The position numbers and the translations under genes were made by a program. Source: Dickeya undicola (lineage in GTDB: Bacteria; Pseudomonadota; Gammaproteobacteria; Enterobacterales; Enterobacteriaceae). From it: a stretch of DNA of 57,453 nt. The stretch's first letter is position 1, and the number at the start of each line of letters is the position of its first letter. The notes below the pieces were generated by a model. It was not told the DNA's origin and did no database searches. It saw only the letters and a list, made by a program, of their open reading frames with translations. Where the stretch lies: assembly GCF_000784735.1 (NCBI RefSeq), contig NZ_JSYG01000003.1, positions 1 through 57,453 on the forward strand. Reading direction: 5' to 3'. Shown piece by piece: positions 23,184-33,974 of the stretch.

Positions 23184-24188
23184 TCAGAGTAAGGATTGGG
23201 TTTCAGGGAAACCGAAGCGAATGTTCATGCACTGCACCGCTTGCGCTGCTGCGCCTTTGAGCAGGTTATCTTCGGTGGCGACCACGATCAGGTGCTCATC
23301 CTGCACCACAAAGCCGATGTCGCAGAACGGCAGACCAACCACCGATTTCAGCGCCGGTACGCCTTTCTCATACAACCGCACCAGCGGTTTGTCGTGATAG
23401 GCGTTGTAGTAGGCTTCTGCCACGTCCTGCGCGGTAACGCCCGGTTGCAGGCGGCAGGTGATGGTCGCCAGAATGCCGCGCGGGAAATTGCCCAGATGCG
23501 GGGTAAAAATCACCGGAATGCCGAGATGAGTGGCGATTTCCGGATGATGGCGATGATTGAAAATGCCGTATGGTTGCAGGCTGACTTCACAGAAGCTGTT
23601 GGTCATACTTGCTTTACGGCCAGCGCCGCTGACGCCGCTGGTGGCGTCGATCACCGGCCACTGGTTCGGGTTCAGCAAGCCACCTTCCACCAGCGGTTTC
23701 AATGCCAGTTGAGAGGCTGTCGGGTAGCAACCCGGCACGGCGACTAGCTGCGCCTGCTTGATGCGGTCCGCCTGCCACTCCGCCAGGCCATACACCGCTT
23801 GCGCCAGCCAGTCAGTGTGCTGGTGCTCGAAGCCGTAGTAACGGGTGTAGAATTCGGGGTCTTGCACGCGAAACGCGCCGGAAAGGTCAAACACAGTGCA
23901 ACCGGCTTTCAGGAACTGTGGTGCCAGATCGTGGCTCACCTTGTGGTCGGTGGCCAGAAACACCACATCCACACCTTTGGCGGCCTCAGCCACGTCGGTC
24001 AGCGGCTGCACCGGCAAGTCAATAATGCCTTTAAGCTGGGGATGCAGGTCGGAAATGCGTTTTCCCGCATCAACACTTTGCGCGGAAACCGCCAAAGCGG
24101 TTATGTTCATCTGCGGGTGACGGTTCAGGTACAAGGCCAGTTCAGCGCCAGTATAGCCACTTGCACCAACGATCAACGTATTCAGCAT
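23184..24188 (-). CDS. argC: N-acetyl-gamma-glutamyl-phosphate reductase ArgC
   Basis: NADPH-dependent reduction of N-acetylglutamyl phosphate to the semialdehyde, the third step of arginine synthesis. 334 residues. It has the nucleotide-binding start [17 protein letters not shown], the catalytic Cys in [15 protein letters not shown] (near 154) and the [12 protein letters not shown] active-site His segment. First gene of argCBH, facing the ARG boxes shared with argE. Confidence 0.96.
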   Translation of the reverse strand: MLNTLIVGASGYTGAELALYLNRHPQMNITALAVSAQSVDAGKRISDLHPQLKGIIDLPVQPLTDVAEAAKGVDVVFLATDHKVSHDLAPQFLKAGCTVFDLSGAFRVQDPEFYTRYYGFEHQHTDWLAQAVYGLAEWQADRIKQAQLVAVPGCYPTASQLALKPLVEGGLLNPNQWPVIDATSGVSGAGRKASMTNSFCEVSLQPYGIFNHRHHPEIATHLGIPVIFTPHLGNFPRGILATITCRLQPGVTAQDVAEAYYNAYHDKPLVRLYEKGVPALKSVVGLPFCDIGFVVQDEHLIVVATEDNLLKGAAAQAVQCMNIRFGFPETQSLL

Positions 24189-24337
24189 GAGTTCGGTATA
24201 CCTTTATTGCCAGATAGGTGGAACAGGGAGCAGGCTCATCAGCGCAGCCACGCCGTTCACCCACAAAAGCCAGAAGAAACGATTATGCGACAATCTCGTA
24301 TCGACGCACAGCTTATGATTTCATTTCGCCTGGCATT

Positions 24338-24376
24338 ATTGTATTTTTATTCACAATAAATGCATGAATATTGATA
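24338..24376. promoter_or_regulatory. Double ARG box (ArgR operator) between argC and argE
   Basis: Two 18-bp ARG boxes separated by three bases, the spacing ArgR hexamers require. Box 1 (24338-24355) matches the TGAAT-4-ATTCA core at nine of ten positions, box 2 (24359-24376) at eight of ten. They lie between the divergent argCBH and argE genes as in E. coli, where ArgR with arginine represses both directions. Confidence 0.88.
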
Positions 24377-24402
24377 CTATCCTAACCCAGAGGCTGTCAA
24401 CA

Positions 24403-25554
24403 GTGAAGATGAATTTACCCCCTTTTATGGAGCTGTACCGGGCATTGATCGCCACCCCGTCCATCAGCGCCACCGAGCGCGCCCTGGACCAAAGTAATGA
24501 AACCTTAATCAACCTGCTGGCAGGATGGTTTAGCGATCTGGGTTTTCATGTCGATGTACAGCCGGTGCCCGGCACCTTTAATAAATTCAATCTGCTGGCC
24601 CGTCTGGGCGAAGGCAGCGGCGGGCTACTGCTGGCCGGTCATACCGACACCGTGCCGTTCGACGACGGCCGCTGGACACGCGACCCGTTCACCCTGACCG
24701 AACACGACAATAAGCTCTACGGGCTCGGCACCGCCGACATGAAAGGCTTTTTCGCCTTTATTCTTGATGCGCTGCGCGATGTGGATGCCAGTAAGCTGAC
24801 CAAGCCGCTGTACATTCTGGCGACCGCAGATGAAGAAACAACGATGGCGGGTGCTAAATATTTCTCTGAATCAACCGGCATTCGCCCGGACTGCGCCATT
24901 ATCGGCGAGCCGACATCATTGCAACCGGTACGCGCCCATAAAGGCCACATGTCGAACGTAGTACGTATTCAGGGCCAGTCCGGCCACTCCAGTGACCCGT
25001 CGCGCGGCGTTAACGCCATCGAACTGATGCACGAAGCCATTTCCGAGCTGATGGTGCTGCGTAAAACGCTACAGGAGCGCTATCACAACCCGGCGTTCCA
25101 CATCCCATATCCGACCATGAACTTTGGTCACATTCATGGTGGTGATGCCGCCAACCGCATCTGTGCCTGCTGCGACCTGCACATGGATATCCGCCCACTG
25201 CCGGGTATGACGCTGAGCGATCTCAACGGCCTGATGAGCGACGCGCTGGCACCGGTCAGCGAACGCTGGCCTGGCCGTCTCACCATCAGCGAACTGCACC
25301 CGCCGATTCCGGGTTACGAGTGCCCGGCAGACCACCAACTGGCGCAGGTGGTGGAAAAACTGGTGGGGCAGCCGACCGATGTGGTGAATTACTGCACCGA
25401 AGCCCCGTTCATTCAGGAACTGTGCCCGACGCTGGTGCTTGGCCCCGGCTCCATTAATCAGGCGCATCAGCCAGATGAATTTATCGATATGTCATTCATC
25501 AAGCCAACCCGCACGCTGATTACCCAGTTGGTGCATCATTTTTGTCAGCACTGA
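24403..25554 (+). CDS. argE: Acetylornithine deacetylase ArgE
   Basis: Zinc-dependent M20-family hydrolase that removes the acetyl group of N-acetylornithine. Zinc and catalytic motifs are [14 protein letters not shown] (near 77), [28 protein letters not shown] and the C-terminal [12 protein letters not shown] chose the GTG at 24403 (aligning with E. coli MKNKLPPF), which gives 383 residues as in E. coli and has AGAGG nine bases upstream. The upstream in-frame ATG at 24364 falls inside ARG box 2; an internal ATG at 24409 is also possible. Confidence 0.93.
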   Translation: MKMNLPPFMELYRALIATPSISATERALDQSNETLINLLAGWFSDLGFHVDVQPVPGTFNKFNLLARLGEGSGGLLLAGHTDTVPFDDGRWTRDPFTLTEHDNKLYGLGTADMKGFFAFILDALRDVDASKLTKPLYILATADEETTMAGAKYFSESTGIRPDCAIIGEPTSLQPVRAHKGHMSNVVRIQGQSGHSSDPSRGVNAIELMHEAISELMVLRKTLQERYHNPAFHIPYPTMNFGHIHGGDAANRICACCDLHMDIRPLPGMTLSDLNGLMSDALAPVSERWPGRLTISELHPPIPGYECPADHQLAQVVEKLVGQPTDVVNYCTEAPFIQELCPTLVLGPGSINQAHQPDEFIDMSFIKPTRTLITQLVHHFCQH

Positions 25555-25565
25555 TTGACGTGCAT

Positions 25566-25602
25566 TGCCCGGCCATTTGCGCCGGGCACTCGCGTATCTT
25601 TT
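25566..25602 (+). terminator. Probable terminator after argE
   Basis: TGCCCGGC (25566-25573) pairs with GCCGGGCA (25581-25588) around a seven-base loop, starting 12 bp after the argE stop; a T-rich stretch ending in TTTT follows after ten bases. Confidence 0.7.
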
Positions 25603-25646
25603 ATACCTTTCCCTAATCGCTGCCCTTGCTTTCCCCGCCGCCATAA

Positions 25647-25663
25647 GATAAGTGTCACTTATC
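25647..25663. promoter_or_regulatory. 17-bp perfect palindrome upstream of ppc
   Basis: GATAAGTG and CACTTATC flank a single central T. It lies about 180 bp before the ppc ATG in the gene-free stretch between argE and ppc and has the form of a dimeric repressor site. I do not recognise the binding protein. Confidence 0.45.
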
Positions 25664-25843
25664 AGCAAGCTTTTGTAATTAAATTTCACAAATTGCCTTT
25701 GCACCGGTTAAACAGGTACAACAGTAGGGATTACAGGACGTTCATTGACGAACAATGGCGAACGTGGCTAGATAACAGACAGTAACCACATAATTTATGT
25801 GTGTAATAAATTTACAAAATCAATGAGGTGGGTCAGGGTAACT

Positions 25844-28483
25844 ATGAACGAACAATATTCCGCGATGCGGAGCAATGTCAGTATGTTAGGTAAACTACTT
25901 GGCGACACCATCAAGGATGCGCTAGGTGCCAATATCCTTGAACGTGTTGAAACCATCCGTAAGCTGTCCAAAGCCTCGCGTGCCGGTAGCGAAAAACACC
26001 GTCAGGAACTGCTGACCACACTGCAGAACCTGTCCAATGAGGAACTGCTGCCGGTCGCCCGCGCGTTCAGCCAGTTCCTTAACCTGACCAATACCGCCGA
26101 GCAGTACCACAGCATTTCTCCACACGGCGAAGCCGCTGGCAATCCAGAAGCGCTGGCAACCGTGTTCCGCAACCTGAAAAGCCGCGATAACCTGAGCGAC
26201 AAGGATATCCGTGAGGCGGTGGAATCGCTCTCCATCGAGCTGGTGCTGACGGCACACCCGACTGAAATCACCCGCCGCACGTTAATCCACAAGCTGGTCG
26301 AAGTGAATACCTGCTTAAAGCAGCTCGACCACGATGACCTGGCCGACTATGAGCGCCACCAAATTATGCGCCGCCTGCGCCAGTTGATCGCCCAGTACTG
26401 GCATACCGATGAAATTCGTAAAATCCGTCCAACCCCGGTGGACGAAGCCAAGTGGGGCTTCGCGGTAGTGGAAAATAGCCTATGGGAAGGGGTGCCCGCA
26501 TTTCTGCGTGAACTCGACGAACAGATGGATAAAGAGTTGGGCTATCGTCTGCCGGTAGATTCGGTGCCGGTGCGTTTCACCTCCTGGATGGGCGGTGACC
26601 GCGACGGCAACCCGAACGTGACCGCTGAAGTGACCCGCCGCGTACTGCTGCTAAGCCGCTGGAAAGCGGCCGACCTATTCCTGCGCGACGTGCAGGTACT
26701 GGTGTCCGAACTGTCAATGACCACCTGTACGCCAGAACTGCAACAACTGGCTGGCGGTGACGAGGTGCAGGAACCCTACCGCGAGCTGATGAAAACGCTG
26801 CGAGCGCAATTGACCGCCACCCTAGACTATCTGGACGCCCGCCTGAAAGGGGAGCAACGGGTGCCGCCCAAAGATTTACTGGTCACCAATGAGCAGCTGT
26901 GGGAACCGCTGTACGCCTGCTACCAGTCGTTACACGCTTGTGGCATGGGCATCATCGCCGACGGTCAACTACTCAATACGCTGCGCCGTGTGCGCTGCTT
27001 CGGCGTGCCGTTGGTGCGTATTGATGTTCGCCAGGAAAGCACCCGTCACACCGACGCGCTGGCGGAAATTACCCGCTATCTGGGGTTGGGAGACTATGAA
27101 AGTTGGTCGGAATCCGACAAGCAGGCATTCCTGATCCGCGAGCTTAATTCCAAACGCCCGCTGTTGCCGCGTCAGTGGGAACCGAGCGCCGACACGCAGG
27201 AAGTGCTGGAAACCTGCCGGGTGATCGCCGAAACCCCGCGCGACTCCATCGCCGCCTACGTGATTTCAATGGCGCGCACACCGTCCGACGTGTTGGCAGT
27301 ACATCTGCTGCTGAAAGAAGCGGGCTGCCCGTATGCGCTGCCGGTGGCACCGCTGTTCGAAACGCTGGACGACCTGAATAATGCAGACAGTGTGATGACC
27401 CAGTTACTCAACATCGACTGGTATCGCGGCTTCATTCAGGGCAAACAGATGGTGATGATCGGCTACTCCGACTCCGCGAAAGACGCCGGGGTGATGGCCG
27501 CCTCCTGGGCGCAGTACCGCGCGCAAGACGCGTTGATCAAAACCTGTGAGAAATACGGTATCGCGCTGACGCTGTTCCACGGTCGTGGCGGCTCCATCGG
27601 CCGCGGTGGCGCACCGGCTCATGCCGCGCTGCTCTCCCAGCCGCCGGGGAGCCTGAAAGGCGGCCTGCGCGTCACCGAACAGGGCGAGATGATCCGCTTC
27701 AAATTCGGCCTGCCAGAAGTGACCATCAGCAGCCTGTCGCTCTACACGTCGGCCATTCTGGAAGCCAACCTGCTGCCGCCGCCGGAACCGAAGCAGGAAT
27801 GGCATCACATCATGAACGAGCTGTCGCGCATTTCCTGCGACATGTACCGCGGCTACGTGCGGGAAAACCCGGACTTCGTGCCCTACTTCCGCGCCGCCAC
27901 GCCGGAACTGGAACTGGGTAAACTGCCGCTGGGGTCACGCCCGGCTAAACGCCGACCGAACGGCGGCGTGGAAAGTCTGCGCGCCATCCCGTGGATTTTC
28001 GCCTGGACCCAGAACCGCCTGATGCTCCCAGCCTGGTTAGGTGCAGGGGCCGCGCTGCAAAAAGTGATCGACGACGGTCACCAGAACCAGTTGGAAGCCA
28101 TGTGCCGCGACTGGCCGTTCTTCTCCACCCGTATCGGTATGCTGGAAATGGTGTTCGCCAAGGCCGACCTGTGGCTGGCGGAGTACTACGATCAACGGCT
28201 GGTGGAAGAGAAACTGTGGTCGCTCGGCAAACAACTGCGTGAGCAGTTAGAAAGAGACATCAAGGCGGTACTGACCATCTCCAACGACGACCACCTGATG
28301 GCTGACCTGCCGTGGATTGCCGAATCCATCGCGCTGCGCAACGTCTATACCGACCCGCTCAACGTGTTGCAGGCGGAACTGTTACACCGTTCGCGTCAGC
28401 TAAACACACCGGACCCGCAGGTGGAACAGGCGCTGATGGTCACCATCGCCGGTGTCGCCGCCGGGATGCGTAATACTGGCTAG
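25844..28483 (+). CDS. ppc: Phosphoenolpyruvate carboxylase Ppc
   Basis: Carboxylates phosphoenolpyruvate to oxaloacetate to refill the TCA cycle; cytoplasmic homotetramer activated by acetyl-CoA and inhibited by aspartate. The start at [11 protein letters not shown] gives 879 residues (E. coli 883). Catalytic regions are [12 protein letters not shown] with the key His (near 138), [33 protein letters not shown] and [17 protein letters not shown]; the C terminus is the conserved MRNTG. In E. coli it also neighbours argE. Confidence 0.97.
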   Translation: MNEQYSAMRSNVSMLGKLLGDTIKDALGANILERVETIRKLSKASRAGSEKHRQELLTTLQNLSNEELLPVARAFSQFLNLTNTAEQYHSISPHGEAAGNPEALATVFRNLKSRDNLSDKDIREAVESLSIELVLTAHPTEITRRTLIHKLVEVNTCLKQLDHDDLADYERHQIMRRLRQLIAQYWHTDEIRKIRPTPVDEAKWGFAVVENSLWEGVPAFLRELDEQMDKELGYRLPVDSVPVRFTSWMGGDRDGNPNVTAEVTRRVLLLSRWKAADLFLRDVQVLVSELSMTTCTPELQQLAGGDEVQEPYRELMKTLRAQLTATLDYLDARLKGEQRVPPKDLLVTNEQLWEPLYACYQSLHACGMGIIADGQLLNTLRRVRCFGVPLVRIDVRQESTRHTDALAEITRYLGLGDYESWSESDKQAFLIRELNSKRPLLPRQWEPSADTQEVLETCRVIAETPRDSIAAYVISMARTPSDVLAVHLLLKEAGCPYALPVAPLFETLDDLNNADSVMTQLLNIDWYRGFIQGKQMVMIGYSDSAKDAGVMAASWAQYRAQDALIKTCEKYGIALTLFHGRGGSIGRGGAPAHAALLSQPPGSLKGGLRVTEQGEMIRFKFGLPEVTISSLSLYTSAILEANLLPPPEPKQEWHHIMNELSRISCDMYRGYVRENPDFVPYFRAATPELELGKLPLGSRPAKRRPNGGVESLRAIPWIFAWTQNRLMLPAWLGAGAALQKVIDDGHQNQLEAMCRDWPFFSTRIGMLEMVFAKADLWLAEYYDQRLVEEKLWSLGKQLREQLERDIKAVLTISNDDHLMADLPWIAESIALRNVYTDPLNVLQAELLHRSRQLNTPDPQVEQALMVTIAGVAAGMRNTG

Positions 28484-28498
28484 TCGCTCAGCAACACA

Positions 28499-28526
28499 AA
28501 CCGGGAGCCATGGCTCCCGGTTTGTT
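28499..28526. terminator. Terminator after ppc
   Basis: A perfect 24-bp palindrome (28499-28522; each arm AACCGGGAGCCA or its complement) followed by TTTGTT on the plus strand, 15 bp after the ppc stop and before the convergent phosphatase gene. It can act in both directions. Confidence 0.85.
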
Positions 28527-28562
28527 ACTGTTACCACTCAAAACCGGTGATCGCTTACGACC

Positions 28563-29345
28563 TCACGCCAGATACTTCACCCGCAATGCCTCCCGCGCTG
28601 GCGCATCTAACCCGTACTCCTGCGCCAGCCAGCTATCCACGGAGCCATGCTTCTCGCGGATGGTGTGCAGCGCGGTGACCAGAAACTCTTCGCGGGCAGA
28701 GAGCACAAAATCAAAGCGTTTCAGCGCCTTTTCGCTCAGGCTCGACGCGAGATCTTCCAGCAACTGGCGACGGAACGGAATCAGGGTAGATTCGGTGACC
28801 AGATAATCTTCCATCACCGTTTGTTCATCCGCACCCAGCGCGAACAGCACCAGCGCAGAACCAATACCGGTACGATCCTTGCCCACCGCGCAATGTTGCA
28901 CCAACGCGCCATCATCAGGCTGGCGCAGCAACGCCACCAAATGCTGATAAGCCGGATTGCCAAACGGCAGGCGACGGTACAGTTCCAGCATAAAGGCACG
29001 AGAGTCGAACGCTTCGAGTTTTTCCGAACCCAGCGTTTCCAGGCTGGCGGTCACTTCATGCCGTAGCGGATTGGCGGGAACCTGATGATAACGGGCACCG
29101 GACCACAACCTGTCAGGCCGCAGCGAGGCTTCATCCTGATCACGATAGTCCACCACGTGCGCTACCGGCACGCTGGCGAGATGGTCGGTATCACGTTCGC
29201 TCAGCATGTCCAGTGCCCCGGAGCGAAACAGCCTGCCGCGCCGGACTTGCCGCCCGTCCGCCACGCGGATCCCCCCCAAATCACGAAAATTGACACCACC
29301 GTCAAGTGGAAGCAACGAGGGATGCAGTAATGAGGTTAACGTCAT
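28563..29345 (-). CDS. Tyrosine/lipid-phosphatase-like protein (Y_phosphatase3 family)
   Basis: A 260-residue protein of the bacterial family that includes Listeria LipA and mycobacterial PtpB. It has the N-terminal NFRDLGG motif (near 19-25), VVDYRDQDE (general-acid region near 64-72) and a P-loop HCAVGKDRTG with nucleophile Cys152 and Arg158. Lysine in the loop (KDR) is typical of members that also act on phosphoinositides. No signal peptide is seen, so it is probably cytoplasmic. The start at MTLTSLLH has AGGG about seven bases upstream; the longer frame runs through a set of repeats. E. coli has no counterpart at this place. The substrate cannot be inferred. Confidence 0.85.
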   Translation of the reverse strand: MTLTSLLHPSLLPLDGGVNFRDLGGIRVADGRQVRRGRLFRSGALDMLSERDTDHLASVPVAHVVDYRDQDEASLRPDRLWSGARYHQVPANPLRHEVTASLETLGSEKLEAFDSRAFMLELYRRLPFGNPAYQHLVALLRQPDDGALVQHCAVGKDRTGIGSALVLFALGADEQTVMEDYLVTESTLIPFRRQLLEDLASSLSEKALKRFDFVLSAREEFLVTALHTIREKHGSVDSWLAQEYGLDAPAREALRVKYLA

Positions 29346-29360
29346 ATTTTTCCCTGTAGT

Positions 29361-29407
29361 TATCAAATGTGAGTTATCAATGTGGGTTATCAAAAGGTCG
29401 CTATCAA
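29361..29407 (-). promoter_or_regulatory. Four regularly spaced TTGATA repeats before the phosphatase gene
   Basis: On the minus strand TTGATA occurs at 29407-29402, 29393-29388, 29380-29375 and 29366-29361, with repeat lengths of 14, 13 and 14 bp; three are extended to TTGATAAC. They end 15 bp before the gene's start. This could be a multi-site operator or a slipped-strand repeat. Confidence 0.5.
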
Positions 29408-29550
29408 GGAACCATCATTGATGCGGAATGCTGCGGGTTAAACCCGCATCGAGCGACAGAAGCTGACCCGTATTATCAGACCTGAGAATTAAATTAGCAT
29501 GAAGATGGGTAAGCAGATGCACCCTGTGTGGGGAATCACCGAGGAAACTG

Positions 29551-29588
29551 AAAAAAGCGGTACGAAAGTTCGACCCTATCGTACCGCT
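29551..29588 (-). terminator. Rho-independent terminator of udp
   Basis: A nine-base stem (AGCGGTACG at 29556-29564 with CGTACCGCT at 29580-29588) followed on the minus strand by a run of T, 35 bp after the udp stop. Confidence 0.85.
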
Positions 29589-29623
29589 CGCACCGAACCT
29601 CTCGTCCGGCGATGGAATCACAT

Positions 29624-30385
29624 TCAAGCGCTCAGCAGTTTGCGAGCCGCCGACAGCACCACGTTGACGGACGCGTGTTCCGCTTTCTGCATCGTCGCCG
29701 CATCGGGGATTTCCTGCTGGGTACGATTGACGATAACACCCGCCACCATCCCAGCTCGCAGCCCTTGACTGGCGCACATGGTCAACAGCGTGGCGGACTC
29801 CATTTCATAGTTCAGCACGCCCATGCCTTGCCATTCCGCCATCGACCCCTGGAAACGGCGCACTACACGGCCGGAATAGGTGTCGTAGCGTTCCTGCCCT
29901 GGATAGAAGGTATCCGAGGAAGCCGTAACACCGACATGCAACGTCGCTCCCGCTTCACGCGCCGCTTCCGCCAATGCAGAAGTACAGGCGAAATCTGCCA
30001 CCGCCGGGAATTCCAGTGGCGCAAAGTGCAGGCTGGCACCGTCCAGACGAACCGCCGCCGTGGTCACCAACACATCACCTACCGCAATGTGTGGCTGAAT
30101 AGCACCGGTAGTACCGACACGCAGAAACGTGCGTATCCCCAGTTGCGCCAGCTCTTCTACCGCAATCGACGTAGACGGACCGCCAATACCGGTGGAACAA
30201 ACTATCACTGGCTTGCCCGCCAGTTCCGCACGCCAGGAGGTGAACTCCCGATGCGATGCCAGAAACACCGGGTTCTCCATCAGCCGGGCGATTTTCTCCA
30301 CCCGAGCCGGATCACCGGGCACAATCGCCAATGTGGCACCTTGTAAATCCTGTTTTGTTAAACCGAGATGAAATACATCGGACAT
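29624..30385 (-). CDS. udp: Uridine phosphorylase Udp
   Basis: Reversibly converts uridine and phosphate to uracil and ribose-1-phosphate in pyrimidine salvage; cytoplasmic hexamer. The 253-residue product shows [14 protein letters not shown] at the start, [12 protein letters not shown], the phosphate-binding [13 protein letters not shown], and [14 protein letters not shown] with the ribose-binding Glu and Met. A TGGAGG ribosome site precedes the ATG. A CRP site upstream fits the cAMP-CRP control known for E. coli udp. Confidence 0.96.
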   Translation of the reverse strand: MSDVFHLGLTKQDLQGATLAIVPGDPARVEKIARLMENPVFLASHREFTSWRAELAGKPVIVCSTGIGGPSTSIAVEELAQLGIRTFLRVGTTGAIQPHIAVGDVLVTTAAVRLDGASLHFAPLEFPAVADFACTSALAEAAREAGATLHVGVTASSDTFYPGQERYDTYSGRVVRRFQGSMAEWQGMGVLNYEMESATLLTMCASQGLRAGMVAGVIVNRTQQEIPDAATMQKAEHASVNVVLSAARKLLSA

Positions 30386-30497
30386 AAACGCCTCCAGACA
30401 ACGGTCAGGTACGGAACGATCTTAGCGCACAAATTGTGTTCTTTAAGTGAGATAGGTCGCTCATTGCAAAGTAACGAACATCTATTTACATAGATAT

Positions 30498-30513
30498 TGT
30501 GATTTTAATCACA
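30498..30513. promoter_or_regulatory. CRP-cAMP binding site between udp and ysgA
   Basis: TGTGATTTTAATCACA is a perfect TGTGA-6-TCACA palindrome in AT-rich flanks. It lies 113 bp before udp and 165 bp before ysgA, which diverge. E. coli udp is activated by CRP and repressed by CytR; which of the two promoters this site serves here is not decided by sequence alone. Confidence 0.85.
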
Positions 30514-30677
30514 TTTTATACTGTAATCACCCGACGACATGCCGCACCGATTGCCACATTCGAACATCTGACTTAGCAATACATTACTTAGCAATGCGCG
30601 ACAAAGTTTCTACACTTGCTTAACGCGGGTGCAGCATTGTCCCGCTGGCAGATTTCAGTCTTGATAAAGGAAAGGTA

Positions 30678-31505
30678 ATGAAAACCGACGAGCTACTGAC
30701 ACTCAGGGAAACCACACGGGCCTTCTCGCCAGCCGTCATGCCGCTGGCCTCCTCCGCGATAACGACCGACACTACCGGGCTGATTGCCGGCGAAACCACC
30801 ATTCCGTCACAAGGTGATGATCTACCAGCCTATCTCGCCAGACCAGAACACGCCGACGGCCCACTGCCGATCGTGCTGGTAGTGCAGGAAATCTTTGGCG
30901 TACACGAACATATTCGTGATGTTTGCCGACGACTGGCGAAACAAGGCTATCTGGCGATCGCGCCGGAACTCTATTTCCGACAGGGTGACCCGCAACAGTA
31001 CAGCGACATTCCCACACTGCTGAGCGAACTGGTCAGCAAGGTGCCGGATAATCAGGTGCTGTCGGATCTCGACCATACCGCGCATTGGGCGGTGCGTCAG
31101 GGCGGGGACGCCAAGCGTCTGGCTATTACCGGATTCTGCTGGGGCGGCCGCATCAGTTGGCTGTATGCCGCACACAACCCGCAGTTAAAAGCCGCCGTCG
31201 CCTGGTATGGCAAGCTGGTCGCCGCAAAAACGCTGACTTCGCCTCAACATCCAGTGGACGTGGCGAAAGACCTGAGCGCACCAGTGCTGGGCCTGTACGG
31301 CGGGCAGGATAACGGCATTCCGCTGGAGCAGGTGGAAACCATGCGTCAGGCGCTGCGAGCGGTCAATGCCGATGCCGAGATCGTGGTCTACCCGGAAGCG
31401 GATCACGCCTTCCATGCCGATTACCGCGCAACTTACCACGAAGCCTCAGCCAAAGACGGTTGGCAACGCATGTTGGAGTGGTTTGCGCGCTACGGCGTGG
31501 TGTAA
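30678..31505 (+). CDS. ysgA: Dienelactone hydrolase family protein YsgA
   Basis: Alpha/beta hydrolase of the dienelactone hydrolase family; its physiological substrate is unknown. The 275-residue product has the nucleophile-elbow motif [12 protein letters not shown] with catalytic Cys (near 157), the oxyanion region [11 protein letters not shown] and a C-terminal [13 protein letters not shown] with the catalytic Asp and His. The N-terminal 40 residues contain a hydrophobic and Ala/Ser-rich stretch. It lies between udp and metE as in E. coli, with AAAGGAAAGG before the ATG. Confidence 0.9.
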   Translation: MKTDELLTLRETTRAFSPAVMPLASSAITTDTTGLIAGETTIPSQGDDLPAYLARPEHADGPLPIVLVVQEIFGVHEHIRDVCRRLAKQGYLAIAPELYFRQGDPQQYSDIPTLLSELVSKVPDNQVLSDLDHTAHWAVRQGGDAKRLAITGFCWGGRISWLYAAHNPQLKAAVAWYGKLVAAKTLTSPQHPVDVAKDLSAPVLGLYGGQDNGIPLEQVETMRQALRAVNADAEIVVYPEADHAFHADYRATYHEASAKDGWQRMLEWFARYGVV

Positions 31506-31533
31506 CTCAGAAGTAAACCGCAACAAATGTAAA

Positions 31534-31557
31534 AAGGGAGACGCTATCGTCTCCCTT
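31534..31557 (+). terminator. Probable terminator after ysgA
   Basis: A ten-base perfect stem (AAGGGAGACG with CGTCTCCCTT) and four-base loop, 29 bp after the ysgA stop; the following bases are only weakly T-rich. Confidence 0.65.
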
Positions 31558-31666
31558 ATCCTGTCTGGCGGTGATGCGGAACGTCTCAGCCCTGAGTGTC
31601 ACGTTCTGTGGTTCACGTGCGTCCTGTCATCCTTTGCGCCATTCCCCATCACCGTTTTCGGCTCAC

Positions 31667-33934
31667 TTATTCAGCAGTCTCACGCAGACGCTTCGCTGCC
31701 TGCACCATGTTCGCCAGCGACTGGCGGGTTTCCGGCCAGCCACGGGTTTTCAGGCCGCAGTCCGGGTTCACCCACAGACGCTCGGACGGAATACGCTGAG
31801 CCGCTTTGCGCAGCAGCGCTTCAATCCACTCTACGCTCGGTACGTTCGGCGAGTGAATGTCGTACACGCCTGGGCCGATTTCATTCGGGTACTCGAACTC
31901 TTCGAACGATTCCAGCAGCTCCATATCGGAACGCGAGGTTTCGATGGTGATCACGTCTGCATCCAGTGCGGCAATGGAATCCATGATGTCGTTGAATTCG
32001 CAGTAGCACATGTGGGTGTGAATCTGGGTATCGTCTTTCGCTACCGCCGCATTCAGGCGGAACGCATCGACCGCCCACTCCAGATACGCCGCCCAGTCGG
32101 AGCGGTGCAGCGGCAAGCCTTCACGCAGCGCCGGTTCGTCAATCTGGATGATGCCGATACCCGCCTGTTCCAGATCCGCCACTTCGTCGCGCAGCGCCAG
32201 TGCAATTTGCTTGGCGATGGTTTCACGGGTGACGTCTTCACGCGGGAAGGACCAGCACAGAATCGTGACCGGACCCGTCAGCATCCCTTTCACCGGCTTG
32301 CTGGTCAGCGACTGGGCATATTTCGCCCACTCGACCGTGATCGGCTCTGGGCGGCTGATGTCGCCAATCACCACCGGCGGTTTCACACAACGGGAACCGT
32401 AGCTCTGTACCCAGCCGTTCTGGGTGAACACGAAACCGTCCAGGTGCTCGCCGAAATACTCCACCATGTCGTTACGTTCAGCTTCACCGTGCACCAATAC
32501 GTCCAGTTCCAGACGTTCCTGTTCCACAATCGCCTGTTTGATGTGCTCGGCGATACCGATACGGTAGTTCTGACCGTCCAGACGCCCTTGTTTGAAGTCC
32601 AGACGCAGGCTACGGATTTCGGTGGTCTGCGGGAACGAGCCGATAGTGGTGGTCGGCCAGGATGGCAGGTTGAAACGCGCACGCTGTGCGTCGGCGCGAA
32701 CCGGGTACGGGTTCTGGCGCAGACTGTCCTGGGCGGTAATTGCCGCCAGACGCTTCGCCACCGCTGGGTTGTTAACGCGAGTAGAGGTACGACGGGCACG
32801 GATCGGTGCGCTGTAAGCCACCAGTTCGTCACCGTTACCGCTGTTGAGCGCGCGAGTCAGCAGCGCCAGTTCCTGACACTTCTGAATCGCAAAGGCGAAC
32901 CAACTTTTCACTTCCTCATCCAGACGGGTTTCAACGCTGAGATCGATCGGGCTGTGCAGCAAGGAGCAGGAACTGCCCAGCCACAGGGTACGTTTACCCA
33001 GCAACGGTTGCAGGCGTTCGAACCAGCTCGCCAGATCGGCACGCCACACGTTACGGCCGTTGATCACGCCCAGCGACAGTACCCAGTCAGCTGGCAGCTG
33101 CGCGTTCAGCGCTGCGGCGTCGTCTTTGCCGTGCACCAGATCGACATGCAGACCTTGTACTGGCAGCGCGTTGATCACGTCCAGATTCTGGCCGATGCTG
33201 TCGAAATAGGTGGTCAGCAGCAGTTTCACCTGCCCTTGCAGCGCATCGTAAGCCGGTTTAAACGCGGCTTTCCATTCGGCGTCCAGCTCCAGCGCCAGTA
33301 GCGGCTCGTCAATCTGCACCCACTCGATGCCGCGTTTAGCCAATTCTGCCAGCACCTGCTGGTACACCGGCAACACCGCGTTCAGCAGATCCAGACGGTT
33401 GAAGGCTTCCCCTTTGACTTTACCCAGCCACAGGTAGGTCACCGGACCCAGCAGCACCGGTTTCACCTTGTGGCCCAGCGCCAGTGCTTCGTCCACTTCA
33501 TCCAGCAGTTGCGTCCAGGTCAGCTTGAACTGTTGGCCTTTGGTGAATTCCGGCACCATGTAGTGATAGTTGGTGTTGAACCATTTGGTCATTTCAGCCG
33601 CAGCGGCAGGCTCACCGGTCGGTGCGCGGCCACGGCCGATACGAAACAGGGTATCCAGATCGACGGAGCCATCCGCGTTCTGGTGACGGGCAGGTACGTT
33701 CCCCAGCAGCAGGCTGGTGGTCAGCACATGGTCGTACCAGGCAAAATCGCCCACTGGCAGCAATTCCACGCCAGCGTCTTTCTGCTGTTGCCAGTGACGG
33801 GCGCGCAACTCACGGCCCACGGTCAGCAGCGCTTCCTGCGTGCTGTTCCCTGCCCAATAGCTTTCCTGTGCTTTTTTCAGTTCACGACGCAGACCGACGC
33901 GCGGAAAACCGAGAGTGTGATTTAAAATTGCCAT
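31667..33934 (-). CDS. metE: Cobalamin-independent methionine synthase MetE
   Basis: Transfers a methyl group from 5-methyltetrahydropteroyltri-glutamate to homocysteine. The 755-residue product has the N-terminal duplicate barrel starting [15 protein letters not shown] and the C-terminal catalytic barrel with zinc ligands in [10 protein letters not shown] (His and Cys) and [11 protein letters not shown] (Cys). Divergent from metR, as in E. coli, and probably activated by MetR with homocysteine and repressed by MetJ. A long open frame on the opposite strand is a shadow. Confidence 0.97.
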   Translation of the reverse strand: MAILNHTLGFPRVGLRRELKKAQESYWAGNSTQEALLTVGRELRARHWQQQKDAGVELLPVGDFAWYDHVLTTSLLLGNVPARHQNADGSVDLDTLFRIGRGRAPTGEPAAAAEMTKWFNTNYHYMVPEFTKGQQFKLTWTQLLDEVDEALALGHKVKPVLLGPVTYLWLGKVKGEAFNRLDLLNAVLPVYQQVLAELAKRGIEWVQIDEPLLALELDAEWKAAFKPAYDALQGQVKLLLTTYFDSIGQNLDVINALPVQGLHVDLVHGKDDAAALNAQLPADWVLSLGVINGRNVWRADLASWFERLQPLLGKRTLWLGSSCSLLHSPIDLSVETRLDEEVKSWFAFAIQKCQELALLTRALNSGNGDELVAYSAPIRARRTSTRVNNPAVAKRLAAITAQDSLRQNPYPVRADAQRARFNLPSWPTTTIGSFPQTTEIRSLRLDFKQGRLDGQNYRIGIAEHIKQAIVEQERLELDVLVHGEAERNDMVEYFGEHLDGFVFTQNGWVQSYGSRCVKPPVVIGDISRPEPITVEWAKYAQSLTSKPVKGMLTGPVTILCWSFPREDVTRETIAKQIALALRDEVADLEQAGIGIIQIDEPALREGLPLHRSDWAAYLEWAVDAFRLNAAVAKDDTQIHTHMCYCEFNDIMDSIAALDADVITIETSRSDMELLESFEEFEYPNEIGPGVYDIHSPNVPSVEWIEALLRKAAQRIPSERLWVNPDCGLKTRGWPETRQSLANMVQAAKRLRETAE

Positions 33935-33950
33935 GCTTAAATTCCCATTT

Positions 33951-33974
33951 AGCCGTCCAGATGTTTACACATCC
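33951..33974. promoter_or_regulatory. Candidate MetJ operator (met boxes) in the metE-metR region
   Basis: Three adjoining 8-bp units resemble the met box AGACGTCT: AGCCGTCC (6 of 8), AGATGTTT (6 of 8) and ACACATCC (5 of 8), starting 17 bp before metE. MetJ binds tandem met boxes, and the metE-metR region is a known target in E. coli. The units are individually weak. Confidence 0.5.

Noticed and set aside
31571-33301. 576-codon open frame on the plus strand opposite metE
   Set aside because: It lies entirely opposite a clearly conserved gene, is rich in Arg, Gln and His as expected of a GC-skewed shadow frame, and has no recognisable domain or ribosome site.
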